DNA of 64,000 nucleotides from Luteimonas sp. MC1572 (GTDB lineage Bacteria > Pseudomonadota > Gammaproteobacteria > Xanthomonadales > Xanthomonadaceae): positions 620,001 to 684,000 of the forward strand of contig NZ_CP067112.1 of the NCBI RefSeq assembly GCF_016615815.1. The letters are read 5' to 3'. The notes under the pieces were generated by a model. It saw only the letters and a list, made by a program, of their open reading frames with translations, searched no databases and was not told the origin of the DNA. Of this stretch, positions 63,901 through 64,000 are shown one piece after another; within the stretch, counting starts at the first letter, position 1; the number at the start of each line of letters is the position of its first letter. Made by a program: the position numbers and the translations under genes.

Positions 63901-64000
63901 ATGAAGCGTCATGCCCTGTTTCTCGCTACCGCCCTCTCCGTCGCTGCCCTGGGCGCGGCGTCCGTCGCCAGCGCGCAGGCCGACGCTCCGGCGCGCAGCA
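63901..64000 (+). CDS. Secreted protein, cut by the right edge
   Basis: Only 33 codons are visible: a signal peptide [19 protein letters not shown] followed by a likely cleavage after SVASA-Q and a short Ala/Asp stretch. AAAGGAG upstream at seven bases supports the start. No family can be assigned from this fragment. The rest lies outside the window. Confidence 0.65.
   Translation, partial: MKRHALFLATALSVAALGAASVASAQADAPARS

Overview
The window is a very GC-rich, densely packed chromosomal segment from a gammaproteobacterium. Gene content and order point to the Xanthomonadaceae/Lysobacteraceae (Lysobacter, Luteimonas or a relative): yggS-proC divergent from pilT-pilU, yqgE-ruvX-pyrB, a kdsD-kdsC-lptCAB-rpoN-hpf-ptsN-hprK-rapZ-EIIA-ptsH-ptsI block, a bpt gene, and a SAM riboswitch in front of a metX-like gene. 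The family assignment is inference from synteny; nothing here fixes the species. I saw no rRNA, tRNA, CRISPR array, prophage or insertion sequence. The content is mostly core housekeeping.

Layout. 1-7.4 kb: a secreted protein cut by the left edge, hslO, mtgA, a family 2 glycosyltransferase overlapping a CBS-domain gene, an AsmA-type protein, a TrhA-like membrane protein and an MliC-like lipoprotein. 7.5-16.6 kb: prfC, repeat copy A, an M23 peptidase and a beta-propeller lipoprotein, a SAM-I riboswitch with its metX-like gene, an alpha/beta hydrolase, sdaA, a glutaredoxin-like protein, cytochrome b561 and a YceI lipoprotein. 16.7-21.3 kb: a large hybrid sensor kinase with a beta-propeller sensor and an overlapping secreted protein of unknown function. 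21.3-29.5 kb: hemE, a WGR protein, aroB-aroK, dodecin, a P-loop kinase, pdxH, a BtuF-like protein, DoxX, a DUF4426 lipoprotein, proC and yggS.

29.6-37.5 kb: pilT-pilU (type IV pilus retraction), a superoxide dismutase, a 0.5 kb intergenic region with two inverted repeat copies, an FKBP-type isomerase, a DUF4153 membrane protein and yqgE-ruvX-pyrB. 37.5-50 kb: an unbroken minus-strand run from kdsD to mgtE. It joins Kdo synthesis, LPS export, sigma-54, ribosome hibernation and a complete regulatory phosphotransferase system (PtsN, HprK, RapZ, EIIA, HPr, EI) with no sugar-transporting EIIB/EIIC. A 2-oxoglutarate oxygenase gene is translationally coupled to the end of ptsI. 50-64 kb: ibaG-murA, two tandem DUF3108 proteins, purN-purM divergent from DUF2066-perM-hda, rnk, a VanY-type peptidase, a small lipoprotein, purT, a secreted-nuclease-like lipoprotein, bpt and a secreted protein cut by the right edge.

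The most unusual material is non-coding: a family of structured intergenic repeats (three copies plus a remnant). They share a conserved core flanked by long complementary arms whose sequence differs between copies while pairing is kept. The SAM-I riboswitch, with a consensus -35 box placed to start transcription at its first helix, is the clearest regulatory element.
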